Source: Parasponia andersonii (lineage: Eukaryota; Streptophyta; Magnoliopsida; Rosales; Cannabaceae). Taken from it: a DNA stretch of 64,000 nucleotides. Positions 25,805 to 37,484 of this stretch are shown piece after piece. The notes below the pieces were generated by a model. That model made no database searches. It saw nothing but the letters and a program-made list of their open reading frames with translations, and was not told the origin of the DNA. The stretch is taken from assembly GCA_002914805.1 (NCBI GenBank), contig JXTB01000467.1, forward strand, positions 92,962 through 156,961, given 5' to 3'. The first letter of the stretch is position 1. The number at the start of each line of letters is the position of its first letter. A program made the position numbers and the translations under genes.

Positions 25805-28797
25805 TGTAACACCTCCTAGTTTAACCATATTATCATATATAGTCAAACTATGAAGTATTATTCTTTCTTAAACATTATCTTTTGTAAAAAAAAAAAATGG
25901 GCAAAATTTGAACTTTCCAAAACTTTTGGACAAAAGCAACTGTATGGCATTTCTTGTTAAAAGTATCTTCACAAAATGTACAATCAAAAAAGATTTTCAT
26001 CAGTCTATTTTGCCATCAGTAGTAGTATTTATATTAGACCAAAATATCTCAAAACAAAATTATCGCCCACAGGTCAAGCTCGTCTACATGTACATGATCA
26101 TAGCGATAAAAGACAAACTACGCAACCAGCTAGTCAATACCAAAATATGCCTCCTCATCTGTATCACAAGATAAAATGAGCTAAAGCTCACAGTAAGTGA
26201 AAACTATGCATTCTTATGAATGCTTTAAAATCTCATAAAATTCCCATTATACCCTTTTCTTTCTTAAACATTTGTGTCCACTCATTTTCCTTAAAAATTA
26301 TTCTTAGTTGGGCTCCTTAGCATATTGCTTGTCCTGTAAGTCGATAGGCCGTGATAATATTGGGCAGAAACTCTGGTCAAGAGTAAAAATAAGGTGCGAC
26401 AGTCGTGTGAGATTTTTGAAAACTCCTTCCTTCATCAAAGAGGAATCCCATACCGTGCTAATATTCTCTCACTTCAACGAGACACATCATAAGATCCACA
26501 AATTCCACTTCAACGGGAGAGTCTGCATCAACAGACTTACCTATCCAGCTCTGACAGACTAGCAATTACCACTAAAATTTATCTTATAAAATTGGTACAA
26601 TGGTACTCACTTTCAAATACTCTTATAATAAAACTCTCCATTTGCATGTAAGACGTACCATGCACATATTATTTCATAACTTTCAGGAATAAGTAAGTTT
26701 CACATAATTACATCTTCCATACAGTTCTTGTAATGCAGTTGTAAGTCTTTACTTACCTCATGTCTTGAATAGGAATTGATAGTGAAAAGAGTCAATATCC
26801 TCTAGAAATTAGTGTGCTAATCACCTGTCATAAATTACTATTATTCAAGATACACATTTTACAAAAAGAATGCATTAAGATACTTGAATAAGACCGAAAT
26901 CAGAACTTTCACCAATTTAGGAAACTTAATCTTAAAATGACTCGGGAGTGTATAAATCACTTAAGATACTTAGCAGCCAATATCTAGCATTGAAAAACTA
27001 TTCAAAAGTAGTAAAATATGAATGCTAGTTCATTAGCAAAAAAATGATCCAAAATAGCATAATGTTCTAAAACTAGTCCATTTGCTTCTAAATGGTACCA
27101 TTGATTTTAAAAATATTTGGACAGCACCTTCCCTATATTTAGGACATCTCCACATGATTAAAATCATGGTTTAAGACCTGCAATAGTAATCAACAAACTA
27201 ATTCCCACATATACAAATCAAAAGAAACACTTAGGATAACATAGAAGCACATTTCAAATCTTTTTCAGTTTAGATAAGTTTAAAACAATTTGTGCACTTG
27301 TCTATGACTACCAACAGTAGCTAAATTTATAGAATAAATGATAGAATCCATGACATATCCATTGCAAGTTGAAGAAATCAGATTACAAGTATAGAAAGCT
27401 TAATACACATACGGAAACACTTGAATACACAATTAGCAAATTTGAGACTCTAGGTGTAACCTGAATTCCCCACTTAAATTCTATATTTCCAGCAATATAT
27501 AAGGGTTACTAGGACCATTATTCATCAAATAATAGCTTTGGTTTAAGTGCTGAAACAAATAAATGAACTACAAATTCAAAATCCTACATAAACCTCACCT
27601 TGACTAGTTTGAGTCTTTGCTAGACTTCTTGCCTTCTATCTCTACCAAACTGATTCCCAAAGCTTAGAAATAGATTTTTGGACTTAAGAAGATCTGAAGA
27701 AATCATTATTTAAGTAAGAACAAGCAGAGAATTAAAATTAAAGGACAACACCTAGAAAGAAGAACTTAATAGAATTAACATGACTAGTTTTGGTGTATCT
27801 TACTTTCTAAGGCTCTAATTTGAGTTCTACCACTTGGAAACTCTTGGAAATATTTGAGAGAAGTTGAGAGAAGTCAAAAAAAGCGTTGGAGAGTTTCAGG
27901 TCGTGGCTGGAGAGAAAGGGAAAGCAAATGACCAGATTTGACCCAAAATCAACACTTAATGGCTAAGAAAAGGTATAACTTAAATTCTAAGGGGTATTTT
28001 GGGTATTTTGCACATCACTTTCTATGTGTCCAGCTCTAGAACAACCTTAGCATAGTCACCACGTTGCTGATTACTTCTATACACCCAAGTGTAGACAAAG
28101 TTGGTGAATCCTACCTTAGAAAGTGAAAACTAGTCATACTTTGACTTATGATCCTATATGGTCAATCTTATTGTAATTTGGTAGAACCTAGCCCCTTAAC
28201 CAATCATTAAACATAAAAAGAAAGTCAATTAGACTCTAATTAATAATGCAAACATAGTATTAGCACTCAATTATTAGAATGCACAAAAACGACATTACGC
28301 GATTAAGCTTAATCTAAGCTAGCTTAGTGCAACTAAATACGAATTAGTGTCCTGAATGCCACCTTGTGCTTACCTGGAGCCGACAAATAAAATGCTATAA
28401 AGAAGTCCAAGATATTGAATCAAGCCTATTTGACATGTTAAATACACCGTGAATTCGGCTCCGAAATGCGTGAAAATTATATTTTTACCAAAAAACTACT
28501 ATTTGACCAAGTCATCAACAAGTACGATCTTAATGCATGTGCACATAGTTTTGCTTTCATAATTATATTCTTTGTTCTTTTAGCACACTGAGCTCTCTCT
28601 CTGAGAGTATTGAACCTTTACACTGCATTGGGACACTTCAACAATCATTAGTGTAATAACATATATATAAATGCACATAACATAATGAATGAGTATGTTA
28701 CTATAAAACTAGTATTAATGACTTCTAGATACTTAATATGCTATTAGAACATATTTATTATTAGCTTAGTATGCATGTGAGAATCTTGAGTACTACA
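25805..28797 (-). repeat. 5' LTR of the second chromovirus
   Basis: Direct repeat of 18862-21810. In element orientation it starts TGTAGTACTCAAG and ends GGTGTTACA, directly followed by the primer site. Confidence 0.92.
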
Positions 28798-29000
28798 ATT
28801 TCAGTTTTTACAAATATTGTCATTCACCTTTAGAATTTATGACATATTTATAATTTTATACCATACGTGAGTGAACACCAACTTTGACGACCAATTTTAC
28901 TTAAATAATCTTTAAAAATTAAACATACATATTTAAAAATTAATTAAATTAAGATTAATAACTGCAACAATAAGTATTTAAAATTCTTAAAGTTCTAATT

Positions 29001-29562
29001 AAAAAAAGGGGGTTAATGTCATAAATTGTCTATAAACTATCCAAATTGTAGTAACTTGGCTCTTAAAATTTTAATTGTAGTAATTAAATTTCTGAACTTT
29101 TCATTTATAGCAATTTGGTCCCTAAATTATTTAAATTTCAACCTACTATTAAATTGTTTTACCAAAATATACGTAAATAGCACGTGGTAGTATCTGAAAG
29201 TATATTTAAAAGGTAATTTAGACATTTCAAGCATAAAAATGAACAATAATAGAAATATTTTCTTTAAATTTGTAGCTCCAAAAAACATTAAAAATACAAA
29301 TAATATATTTTTTTCTTCTCTCTAAATCCTTTTGTTCAATTTATTTTGTTTAAATACACTTTCAGATACTACAACATACTTCTCGCTTATATTTTTTTTA
29401 AGAAATTTAACAACAGGTTACAATTTAGATATTTCAGAGACTAAATTGCTTTAAATTGAAAAATTTAGAGGTTTAATTTCTATAATTGAAACTTTGATGA
29501 CTAAATTATCACAAATTAGATAATTCGGGGACCATTTGTGGCTATAAAACGTTTTTTTTTTT
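29001..29562. mobile_element. Foldback element with ~215-bp inverted arms
   Basis: Sequence 29001-29215 pairs with the reverse of about 29345-29562 over nearly its full length. Examples are GGTCCCTAAATTATTTAAAT against GTCTCTGAAATATCTAAATT, and GTAGTATCTGAAAGTATATT against its close match. About 130 bases of AT-rich loop separate the arms. The outer part of each arm is built of units of about 30 bp (TAGTAACTTGG, TAGTAATTAAA and TAGCAATTTGG at 29049, 29080 and 29109). There is no coding capacity. Similar AT-rich long-arm elements in plants are often non-autonomous DNA transposons; superfamily unassigned. Confidence 0.75.
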
Positions 29563-29786
29563 CAAATACAAACCATCATCGACTTTATTTATGACTAATT
29601 CAAAATCCAAGTTCGGAGTTCTAGCTCCCGAGCTCAGCCTCACTACCCTCTACATCAGCTTCAAGTTCTCAATATTTATGCCCCTTATGGGTTTTCATCT
29701 ATTTAATTATCTTTCTTTTTTAATTAATAGTAATAAATACAACTTGTATTTTATTTACGGATCATGAACTGCAAAAGAAATATCTT
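29563..29786. other. Spacer between foldback elements
   Basis: AT-rich, with nothing recognised. Confidence 0.4.
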
Positions 29787-30110
29787 AAAGTTTGAGTATT
29801 CTGTAATTTAAATTTTAAAGTTTAGACTTTACAAAATAATACCTTGAGATTATGAACTTTTAAAAATTAATACACTGAAATGACTTTTCGACCAATTTTA
29901 ATAACGAAAAAATAATAATATTTTCCACTAAAATTAGACTAATCCTTATTATTCTCCTTAATTTTGAGGATATTATCGTCTTTTATTGATTAAAGTTATT
30001 CAAAAAGTCAAATCATGATATTAATTTTTAAAAATTCTTAATTTTAGAATACTATTTTGCAGAGTCCAAGTTTTAGGGTTTTGATTATAAAACATCCAAA
30101 TCTCATAATA
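29787..30110. mobile_element. Second foldback element with ~120-bp arms
   Basis: Arms at about 29787-29910 and 29988-30110 are imperfect inverted repeats around a loop of about 80 bases. TTTTAAAAATTAATAC in the left arm matches TTTTTAAAAATTAATATC in the reversed right arm. The arm contains AATACCTTGAGATTATGAAC, close to the ~30-bp unit in the foldback element at the right edge of the window. Non-coding. Confidence 0.65.
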
Positions 30111-31134
30111 TAATTTTTACAATTTATCCTTGCTTTTTACTTCTTTAAGTAAAATCATATAAAAAGATCTTCCTAAAAAAATGGTGGGTCATACTTCTTT
30201 GAAAAAATCTTTTGATACAAGAAGATTTTCTAAAAATGCATCCAAACACTCTTAAAAAAATTTCGAGCCTTAAAAACGAGCTTTAAAAATTGTGCCAAAC
30301 GGGCCTAAAATAACTAAAATACAAGTTATAAATTGAATAAAATGGCAAAATAAAAGTATAAAAAAATAATTATTCCATGAATCAAGTAGAAACTTAGTTC
30401 GGTAGGACTCGGTACAATTTCCCCAAACGTAGCAGAAAAATTAATCATCAAATTAATGATTACAAGTATGAAGTATGCAATATATTGATCAGTACGACAT
30501 AATTACAAGTAGCCTATTATTTTCCTCTCCTGTAATTTTGGCTTAAAAAGTAAATTATAGTGGATTGTGGATTGGAACTTTTCGTCTTTCTTCTATCGTT
30601 CCATATCTGTCCAAATAGAAACAAAACAAATTAAATCTTAAGCTCTTAATTATAGGCAATTGGAGGAAGTGTATTTGAATATTGTAAGTAATTGAGACAA
30701 CTCTCCAACAAAAAGAGAAAAATAACAGATTGATAAAATTCTTACCCTTTTTTTAAGGGTATGTAATTCTTACTTTTTAAACGGATTGATAAAATTCGTA
30801 CCTTTTTTTTAAGAATATTTAATTCTTACCTTTGAAGAAGTCCAGATATCCATATATAATTATCAGAGAAGACCCAATTGTCAGAGTCACTCACTTGAGT
30901 CCGGATTTCTCAGATTTTGGAAAAAGGTATGAATTTTCCAATCCTCAATCTTAAGACTTAATAAAATAATTTTTTTTTAAAAAAAAAAAAAAAGAAATGA
31001 GTAATAAAGACATAGTAAATCAAAAGTCCTAAGTTTTCTCCTTTCTTTAAAAAAGTTCTAACTGCTCCGAAAATTATTTGTAGATATATGCACGTTTGTT
31101 CTTTATACGTACCCGTGATCATATCCAGTGAAAC
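30111..31134. other. Intergenic DNA with a short tandem duplication
   Basis: AT-rich with no gene. At about 30727-30834 a unit of about 55 bp is duplicated (GATTGATAAAATTC followed by a C/T run and AATTCTTAC, twice). An A/T homopolymer tract lies at 30967-30995. Confidence 0.6.
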
Positions 31135-31404
31135 TCATTTAGGAAATTTCTTCAGGCAATCCAAGGAACAACCAAGGCCACACTGTCCAAAGTTATCTGG
31201 ATATTTTTTAGTTCTAAGGCAGTGAGAGGCCATGCATGTTACAATGCAAACATCATGCTCTAACTTTGGAGTACGAGGAATATGGATCATGAAGGGATTA
31301 AGAATATCGGTATTTATAAGCCCATCAAATGAAACATTAGGCCATGGATCAGGAGAGAGGGAAGAAGAAGGGGAGGCAAGAACTACAGCATGTATAATAA
31401 GCAC
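31135..31404 (-). CDS. Thionin-like cysteine-rich peptide frame
   Basis: The C-terminal part of this minus-strand frame has six cysteines spaced C-x3-C-x4-C-x12-C-x3-C-x3-C, ending CSLDCLKKFPK. This is close to the plant thionin-like family, whose members end in a C-x3-C-x3-C block such as CSLKCLKDC. These are small secreted proteins, usually with an N-terminal signal peptide and disulphide bonds, and many are linked to defence or reproduction. The first 45 residues are Ser- and Pro-rich. The frame opens with a non-ATG codon, and I see no in-frame ATG giving a convincing signal peptide. The true start, a missing exon and whether the gene is intact are all unresolved. It stands alone, with no related copy nearby. 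The coordinates give the supported open frame, not a proven gene. Confidence 0.4.
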   Translation of the reverse strand: MLIIHAVVLASPSSSLSPDPWPNVSFDGLINTDILNPFMIHIPRTPKLEHDVCIVTCMASHCLRTKKYPDNFGQCGLGCSLDCLKKFPK

Positions 31405-31578
31405 TAAGCACCACTAGTACTACTACTAATCTCAGTGTTCCGGCCCTTCTAATACTCGTTCTTTTTAAAGGTTGTGGAATATAAGGATCCATATGTGTAT
31501 CATTTTGAACTAATATACTAACTAATGTTTTGTTTACGAGAAAGTAAGTACTTATTATAGTTGTTAGGGTTTATCCCC

Positions 31579-31624
<46 letters not shown>

Positions 31625-32630
31625 ATATTAGATATTTGTTGAATTAATAAAATGATATTTTTCTATTTGAATTTGTGCATAATTTATATGTCTTTAAATA
31701 TCAGAAAATCTCTAATTTATTTATTGACCATAAATTTAATATATAAGTGTTATATATATAAGTATTAAATTTATGAATAATAAACTAAACGTAGTCTGTA
31801 ATAATTAATTAAAGTATGAGATCTTTAATTAAATATTATTAGTACGGTGTATTAACATTGAGAATGTAATAGTCTTATCTGGACTATTGATATACATCAC
31901 AATAAAAGTATTTTATATAATTTGATTATATAGGATTGGAACAAACATGATTTAAATCTCACATAATTTTCGTTAACTGATGAGAGTTCAAATAATGTCA
32001 CTAGATGATCATATGTAGATCAATCTTAATCCCGAGTAGTTATAGACTCTTATTTATAACATTATGTTCTTTAACGTACTTGTTAAAAGTTTATATTTTA
32101 AACACATCGAAATATTTGTATCTTAGAAGCATGATGAAATGAGTAATTGGGAATGTATCTTACAATAATTCATATCTTCTATTAGAAAACTCGAAAGATG
32201 ATTTTCTTATGTATTGATTCATGACTTTAATAGTTTGAGTACTCAATTTATAATAGATTTATAAATTAATTAATTGGTCATTGAAAAATTAATGATACAC
32301 AAGAATAAAGATGTAATTAGAAAAGTAAATGAAATATGATCTAGCTCCAATTACAAATTATCTTTGGAGGAATGAAATATATGTAATGATTAAATCGATA
32401 GATTGTTCGTTATTTTCTAAGTAAATTAAATCTATAATTTTAAGAGTGTAATTCCAGATTTTTAATGAAGCAATACTGAAATTAATAAATTAAACAAACT
32501 AATTAAAGAATTTAATTAATTATCATAATTTATTAGAACTTAAATTACAATTCCGTAGATTTCAAATTCTACCTACTAGATATTTCATCATTTCGATACT
32601 ATACACTTTGTATAGAATAATTAATAATTA
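31405..32630. other. AT-rich region, possible LTR-type repeat
   Basis: No gene seen. A perfect AT microsatellite occupies 31581-31619. The block beginning TGTTAGGGTTTATCCCC at 31562 has the look of a plant LTR-type repeat start, but I find no matching partner or end. This reading is weak. The region ends at an assembly gap. Confidence 0.3.
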
Positions 32631-32645
32631 NNNNNNNNNNNNNNN
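32631..32645. other. Assembly gap (15 N)
   Basis: Fifteen consecutive undetermined bases. Confidence 1.
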
Positions 32646-34099
32646 TTTTATGCAGATGGGTATCGCAAATGGCATTCTATAATTTGCAATTTTTCGTTTT
32701 TCGTATACATTTTCATGATTCTTATCTCTTATTTAATCTTCCAAGACTTAGACAGATGAAACAATGACTTTCTCAACTTCGTTTTTTGTCTCTTTATCTC
32801 CTCTTTCATCTTCTTCTTTCTTTCTTCTTTGATAATTGGAACCTCCTTCCATCGATGTGATCTCAATCACTATTTCAGCACTCAAATCATTCACCGGTAA
32901 GTTTTTTTAGCTTTTTTTTTTTTTTTTGCTCAGGTCCAATTCAAATGATGTTTGTTGGAAAGATCGAATTTGGGTTTGCATGGGTTATAAGTACTGAGAT
33001 TTTCCGATTTTTAGACTTTTCTCTTTCTTCTTCTATTGAATGGTAATGTTGACTTCGCAATAGTTTTATGTTGGGAAACTTGCTTTTTGTGTGGATGTTA
33101 CGATCATAAGAGAGTTTTCATGAATTCTTATATATGTCATTAGTGCCGCATTCTCAATAACACAAAAGAATTGTTTTTCTCTTTATGACTTTTTTGATTT
33201 GATTGATTTTTTTTTGTTTTATTGAATAAAAATATATCAATGTGGTATTACTCATAAAATGAATGTAAGATTTCTAGGCGTATTATTTTCTCCTTTGATA
33301 TAGAATTTTTAATCTCATAGTGAGGTTATACAAATGAACGAGGACATTTCGTGTTATTCAGTATACATCATAGTTTGATCATGAGCACATACACTCTTGT
33401 ACACTCCAAGTTGTGATAGATCTTATAAAAGAACAGGGTTTTCCTACAAAACCTGTCTATTGAGAGATGTTTCTTATCTTATTAGAAGATTTGGTTTTAT
33501 GAGAGAAGACTAGAAGTCTTATAACTTTGAGGGGTTGAGAGCCTCATATGGCTGGGATTAGTGGACCTAAATGGTGTAACAAAAGAGTAACTTGAATTTG
33601 TGTGCATGCTTTTCTTGCACACTTCATTCTTAGTTTTAGCTCAAGAAATTACTGGGGAACAAAAAAAACGAAAAAAAAAAAAAGCTTCGAGTCATGAGAT
33701 TGAACCCAATTATGTAGCTAGAGTCTTCAAGACTTCTTCACATCCTGCCATTCGATGAGAATGTAACCACATTTGGCCAGTTTGTTCCATATATTTTCAT
33801 TGTTAACTTTCTAATGGTATTTTGTTTTTGGTTTAAGTTCTTATGTATTCTCTCTGTACTTTGGTAACTCGTGAAAATTTGCTTAAGAATATTAGCTCTA
33901 TATATTTATTGTACTTGTTTTACTTTTCTCTTGGTTCTCTATACTTTCTTGAAAATAGACAAATTGAAAATTTTCTTTAGGCATGTTATTGTGTTTTACA
34001 ATCTATTTAGTGCTTGTCTAACACATGTTGGTTTGTTTTGTACCTTTGTAAATTACCTAAGGCTTTAATAGTGCTAACCCAAAAAAAAAAAAGTAAAAA
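32646..34099. other. Intergenic or former gene leader, nothing coding recognised
   Basis: The 32750-32900 stretch is pyrimidine-rich and ends in CACCG|GTAAGTTT. That looks like a 5'UTR with a splice donor, and it may be the remnant leader of the decayed transporter exon downstream. No conserved protein sequence supports this. Confidence 0.3.
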
Positions 34100-34290
34100 A
34101 TAAAATTTGGATTCTGAATCTTTGATTGGGACATTAAATTTGGGTTGGAAATTATGGTGGGTGGGATAATTGGATTCCTATAGGGGCAGCATTTGGGAGT
34201 GTTGGAGGAGTTGGTTGTAGTAGGATTTTTGTTCCAATGCTCACTCTCATTATTGGGTTTGATGAGAAATTATCAACTGCAATCTTATGT
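34100..34290 (+). pseudogene. Exon fragment of a TauE/SafE-type sulfite exporter family gene
   Basis: Translation gives WDIKFGLEIMVGGIIGFL up to 34180. After a shift of two bases it continues GAAFGSVGGVGCSRIFVPML and ends with a GFDEKLSTAILC-like stretch. Plant TauE/SafE membrane proteins carry the conserved run KFGWKIVxGxIIGFLGAAFGSVGGVGGGG-IFVPML with GFDxKSxTAISKC. The match ends at TGT|GTAAGT (34290/34291), where family members have an intron donor after AISKC. The following exon (MIMGAA) is not found downstream. The shift is explained by a duplicated TA (TTCCTATAGGGG where CTAGGGG is expected), which also makes a stop at 34181-34183. GGGG has become GCSR. It is a decayed single exon, not an expressed transporter. 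Confidence 0.7.
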
Positions 34291-35429
34291 GTAAGTAACT
34301 TTGATCTCTTATTCTTTTTGATAAAAGTAATTTTATGTAACAATACTACTTGGATGAGTAAAAAAATGTTTCTTTCATCTCTCCCTCTCTCTCTTTTTGA
34401 AAACCTTATTAGGATTTGTTTATTTGACTTTATTGATCTTTGATATTAGGGTCAAACTTAATCTACTCTCTGAAAAATTACCTTTTTTATTTATAGTTAT
34501 ATGTTAATGAGCTTTATTGTGATTTATTGATGGGATTTTCTCTGTTAATACCAGCTGGATGGATTCATATCCAAATGCAGCAATAGATTTGATTAATATA
34601 TTAAAAAAAGTTACATATATATTAATCTTATTAATATACTTATTTTATTAAATAGTTTAATAAATAGATATATATATATATATATAACGTGAAATCTAGC
34701 AGAAAATACAAACTTCGTACTATTTTCTAGAGAGCTTCCATAAAATAGAGAAAAAAAAAAGTCTTCTTATTCTTTGTAAAACAAACTCTTGTAATCTCAT
34801 GTATTGAGAATATTGCAAAGGAAAAAAGTGTGAGTTTTAAGAAATTATATGCAACGTTCACACATTCTTCCAGTTGTACTTGAGGCTTGGATTGGAAGAT
34901 CGTGATTTAGAAGACAGAACAATTAGGATCCGCTGATAGGCTACAAGAGATATTAGATCTATTCTCTTTGTATGTTCCTATTTGCTATGAATTAGTACTA
35001 TGCACTCATATAGTCAATTGTTTTGAGAAAATTTTTGAATGTTCCTGGGCTAATCTTCCACTGCAAAAATCATTTTAAAACCAACAATAATATGTGTATA
35101 TATATGATATATTTTTTTTTTCTCTCTTTTTTTTTCTTTTTTCTGTCATTGGCTATTGAAGAAAGTATGTATATCAATTTACCGATGGCTCCAATTGAAA
35201 GGGCATTCACGAACTGTGACTTTTGGTACTAACTTTTTTTCTGATCACTAAAGAAGAAGTACCACGGATGAGAAACAATTAGCATTAAAATTGTAAAACA
35301 TAAAGAAAAGCACCCTATGGCGTGAAGTTTATAATTACACTCTAATGGCCTTTTGGTTTTAGCAATTAGCTAGTATCCACAATACTAAATACTAGTCATA
35401 AGAGTTAAAAACACATGGTATCCTTTAAA
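34291..35429. other. Intergenic AT-rich DNA
   Basis: No gene. An AT microsatellite lies near 34667-34687 and pyrimidine runs near 35108-35145. I see nothing else. Confidence 0.5.
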
Positions 35430-37060
35430 ATTTATCACTTGTCTCGATCTGATACTGTTGGTTGAATTGTGCAACAATAAAATTATACTCCAGGCAAGTG
35501 AACACGGTCACAAGTAATATAAACATGAAAGTAGAGTGTCGAATCCATAATGATTGATTATTAAATCTAAGCTAAGTATTAAAATTGGTCAATTCTAATT
35601 TTATCCTAACAACCGAAATATAGATTTTAGAGAAATAAAACCAAGGAAACTAAGCTATCATGCCAAATAAATAAAAGTAAGCAATAAGAAAAATGTCCAG
35701 GTTTATTAACTCCCCAACCATCTCTTTAAACACGAAATCCTTTAATTTTCCTCTTATATCAATTAATCCACTAGAGTTGTTAATTGAGAATTAAAATGTA
35801 TTCACAAACTCTTTTCCATGACATAAGTAAAAATACTTAGGCAAGATGTTACTCTTAACATAAATTGACTAGATTTATTAAGTTTAATAATTCTGTCAAA
35901 ATGGTTGTATAAGTCACATAGATATATTCCTATCTTATGCAAATTCACCTCATATTAAGTGATCTTATGTTGTTTCACTTAAGTCCAAATTTCTAATCCC
36001 CTTTCTAAGCTCATAAAAATTTCACTCAACAATTTATTTAGTGATCAATTAAATAAAAGCAATAAGCATAAGATAAAACAAATAATTCAACAATGGATTT
36101 GATTAATGAAAAAAGAAAAATAAACAAACGCAAGATTCTAGATTGGTTCACATAGTAAAACTAGAGAAAGAAATATTTAGTTTATAATATAAATTGAGAA
36201 TAATAACATTTTCATGCAATGAATTCAAGAAATATAAAATAACAAAGAGAAAAGTATTTTAGAATTCTCCCTCTTTGAAAAGTTTGAAAGTATTCATAGA
36301 GGTTGTCAATCTCTCCCTTTAAGCTTTGTTCTTACTCTTGAATTCTCCCTCAAAGATTTGCTCTCAACGATAGAACTCTCTAAAAATGAACAATATAAAG
36401 AAAAACTCACAAGAAAAAGAAGAAAAGAAAAACCTAAGAACAAACTATAATGTTGAAAAGGAAATCAAGAAACGGATAGGTTAGAGCATATATTGATTTT
36501 CTTCTCTCTCCTCTTCCTCTCCTTCCTTGGCTGCTATTCTCTTTCTCTTTATCTTAACATATTTTTTTGAACCCCAAAAATAGGGTTTTAAAGAGGTGGT
36601 TCGTACAAACCTAAGACAGACTAAATTTGGACTCTTAGATCGTCAAAAAGTTGATCTCAACCGTCAATTATTAACTCAGGACGCAGGAGGAAATGGTGCT
36701 GCGGCACCAAAATTACCCAAGAGTTGGCGCTGCAATGCCACTTTCTGCTGGTTTTATGCCTCAACTTCCCGGATGTGCCATTTCTTCGTTTGAGTTCCGA
36801 TTTGCGTTATTTTCGTTGCGTTACGATCGTATCGGATTGAATTTTTAATTCTAATGATTTTAAAGACCCATTTGTGAGGTACAATTTCACCTCAATTCAC
36901 ATCAAACACCTTTGTTTTATTCTCCTATGTGAACAAACAAGCAAAATAATAAAACAACAAAAAAAATGCTTAAAACAACTTAATATAAACAAGAACATAG
37001 CAAAACTAAGGGGAAATTAGTACTAAATAACTCCAATTTGATAGATTTAACAAATACCTG
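35430..37060. repeat. Probable dispersed non-coding repeat
   Basis: The block contains phrases I associate with large non-coding plant repeats: a GTCGAATCCATAATG stretch near 35538, A-rich tracts, then a GC-richer tail with two short hairpin words, GGTGCTGCGGCACC (36695-36708) and GGCGCTGCAATGCC (36726-36739). It has no long frame and no convincing domain. Copy number cannot be judged here, so this is a guess from sequence style only. Confidence 0.3.
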
Positions 37061-37230
37061 TACTATAAACTGATCCACTAGAAACCCTTAAGTACTGATC
37101 CACTAGAAACCCTTAAGTTTAGTAGAAAAGGCTTCAAACCTTTTTTTCCCTCTTGGCAATATTAGTTCCAAATTATCTACAAAAATCAAAAAAGAAAAAT
37201 GTCTAGAAACGAAAATTTCTTTTGTTTTAA

Positions 37231-37350
37231 CGACATGTCGGTCGAATTTTTAGCATTGAACTGAAAAAAGGTCGTTTATCCTTGAGTTCAACGACATGTC
37301 GTTAGAATTTTAGGATAAACTCTGTCATTTTTTCAAACGCACATGTCGTT
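37231..37350. promoter_or_regulatory. Three CGACATGTCG-type palindromes upstream of the ankyrin gene
   Basis: CGACATGTCG is at 37231-37240. A perfect 14-base palindrome, AACGACATGTCGTT, is at 37290-37303, and a partial copy, ACATGTCGTT, at 37341-37350. They are spaced about 60 and 50 bases apart and sit about 260-380 bases before the ATG at 37612. Palindromic words in spaced arrays can be sites for dimeric transcription factors, but they could also be remnants of a small repeat. Function not shown. Confidence 0.4.
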
Positions 37351-37484
37351 TTACTTTAAACACGTAACTTAGAAAGTCAACCACGGGGAGAAACGGTGGA
37401 AGCTTCTAAGGGCCCCACTCCCACCAAAAAAAAAATTCCAAGCTTTGACGCAGCTATTTAACGGAATTTCCAAGAGAAGCAAAA

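Larger units (their letters stand above)
18862..28797 (-). mobile_element. Ty3/gypsy chromovirus, second family, both LTRs present, broken
   Basis: Direct LTRs at 18862-21810 and 25805-28797 (about 2.95 and 2.99 kb), both TG...CA, bound about 4.0 kb of internal sequence on the minus strand. The primer site GTATTGGTATCAGAGC matches tRNA-iMet and follows the 5' LTR directly. A purine tract (AAGGAGGGGAGAAT) precedes the 3' LTR. Flanks ATTTT (18857-18861) and ATTTC (28798-28802) form a 5-bp target duplication with one mismatch. Parts in element order: gag about 25.6-24.5 kb with a knuckle beginning CFLCGKSGHY, protease about 24.4-24.2 kb (VILGMDWL), RNase H near 23.6 kb, integrase about 23.3-22.5 kb (HPQTNGQSE), and integrase end with chromodomain-like tail about 22.3-21.9 kb. 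It is broken with many breaks. About 32 differences in about 430 aligned LTR bases suggest an age similar to the first chromovirus. One ambiguous base lies at 20943. Confidence 0.92.

Noticed and set aside
31581-31619. Long AT tract considered as a regulatory or attachment site
   Set aside because: It is a plain AT microsatellite; similar tracts occur at 34670, 46870, 52300 and 52790.
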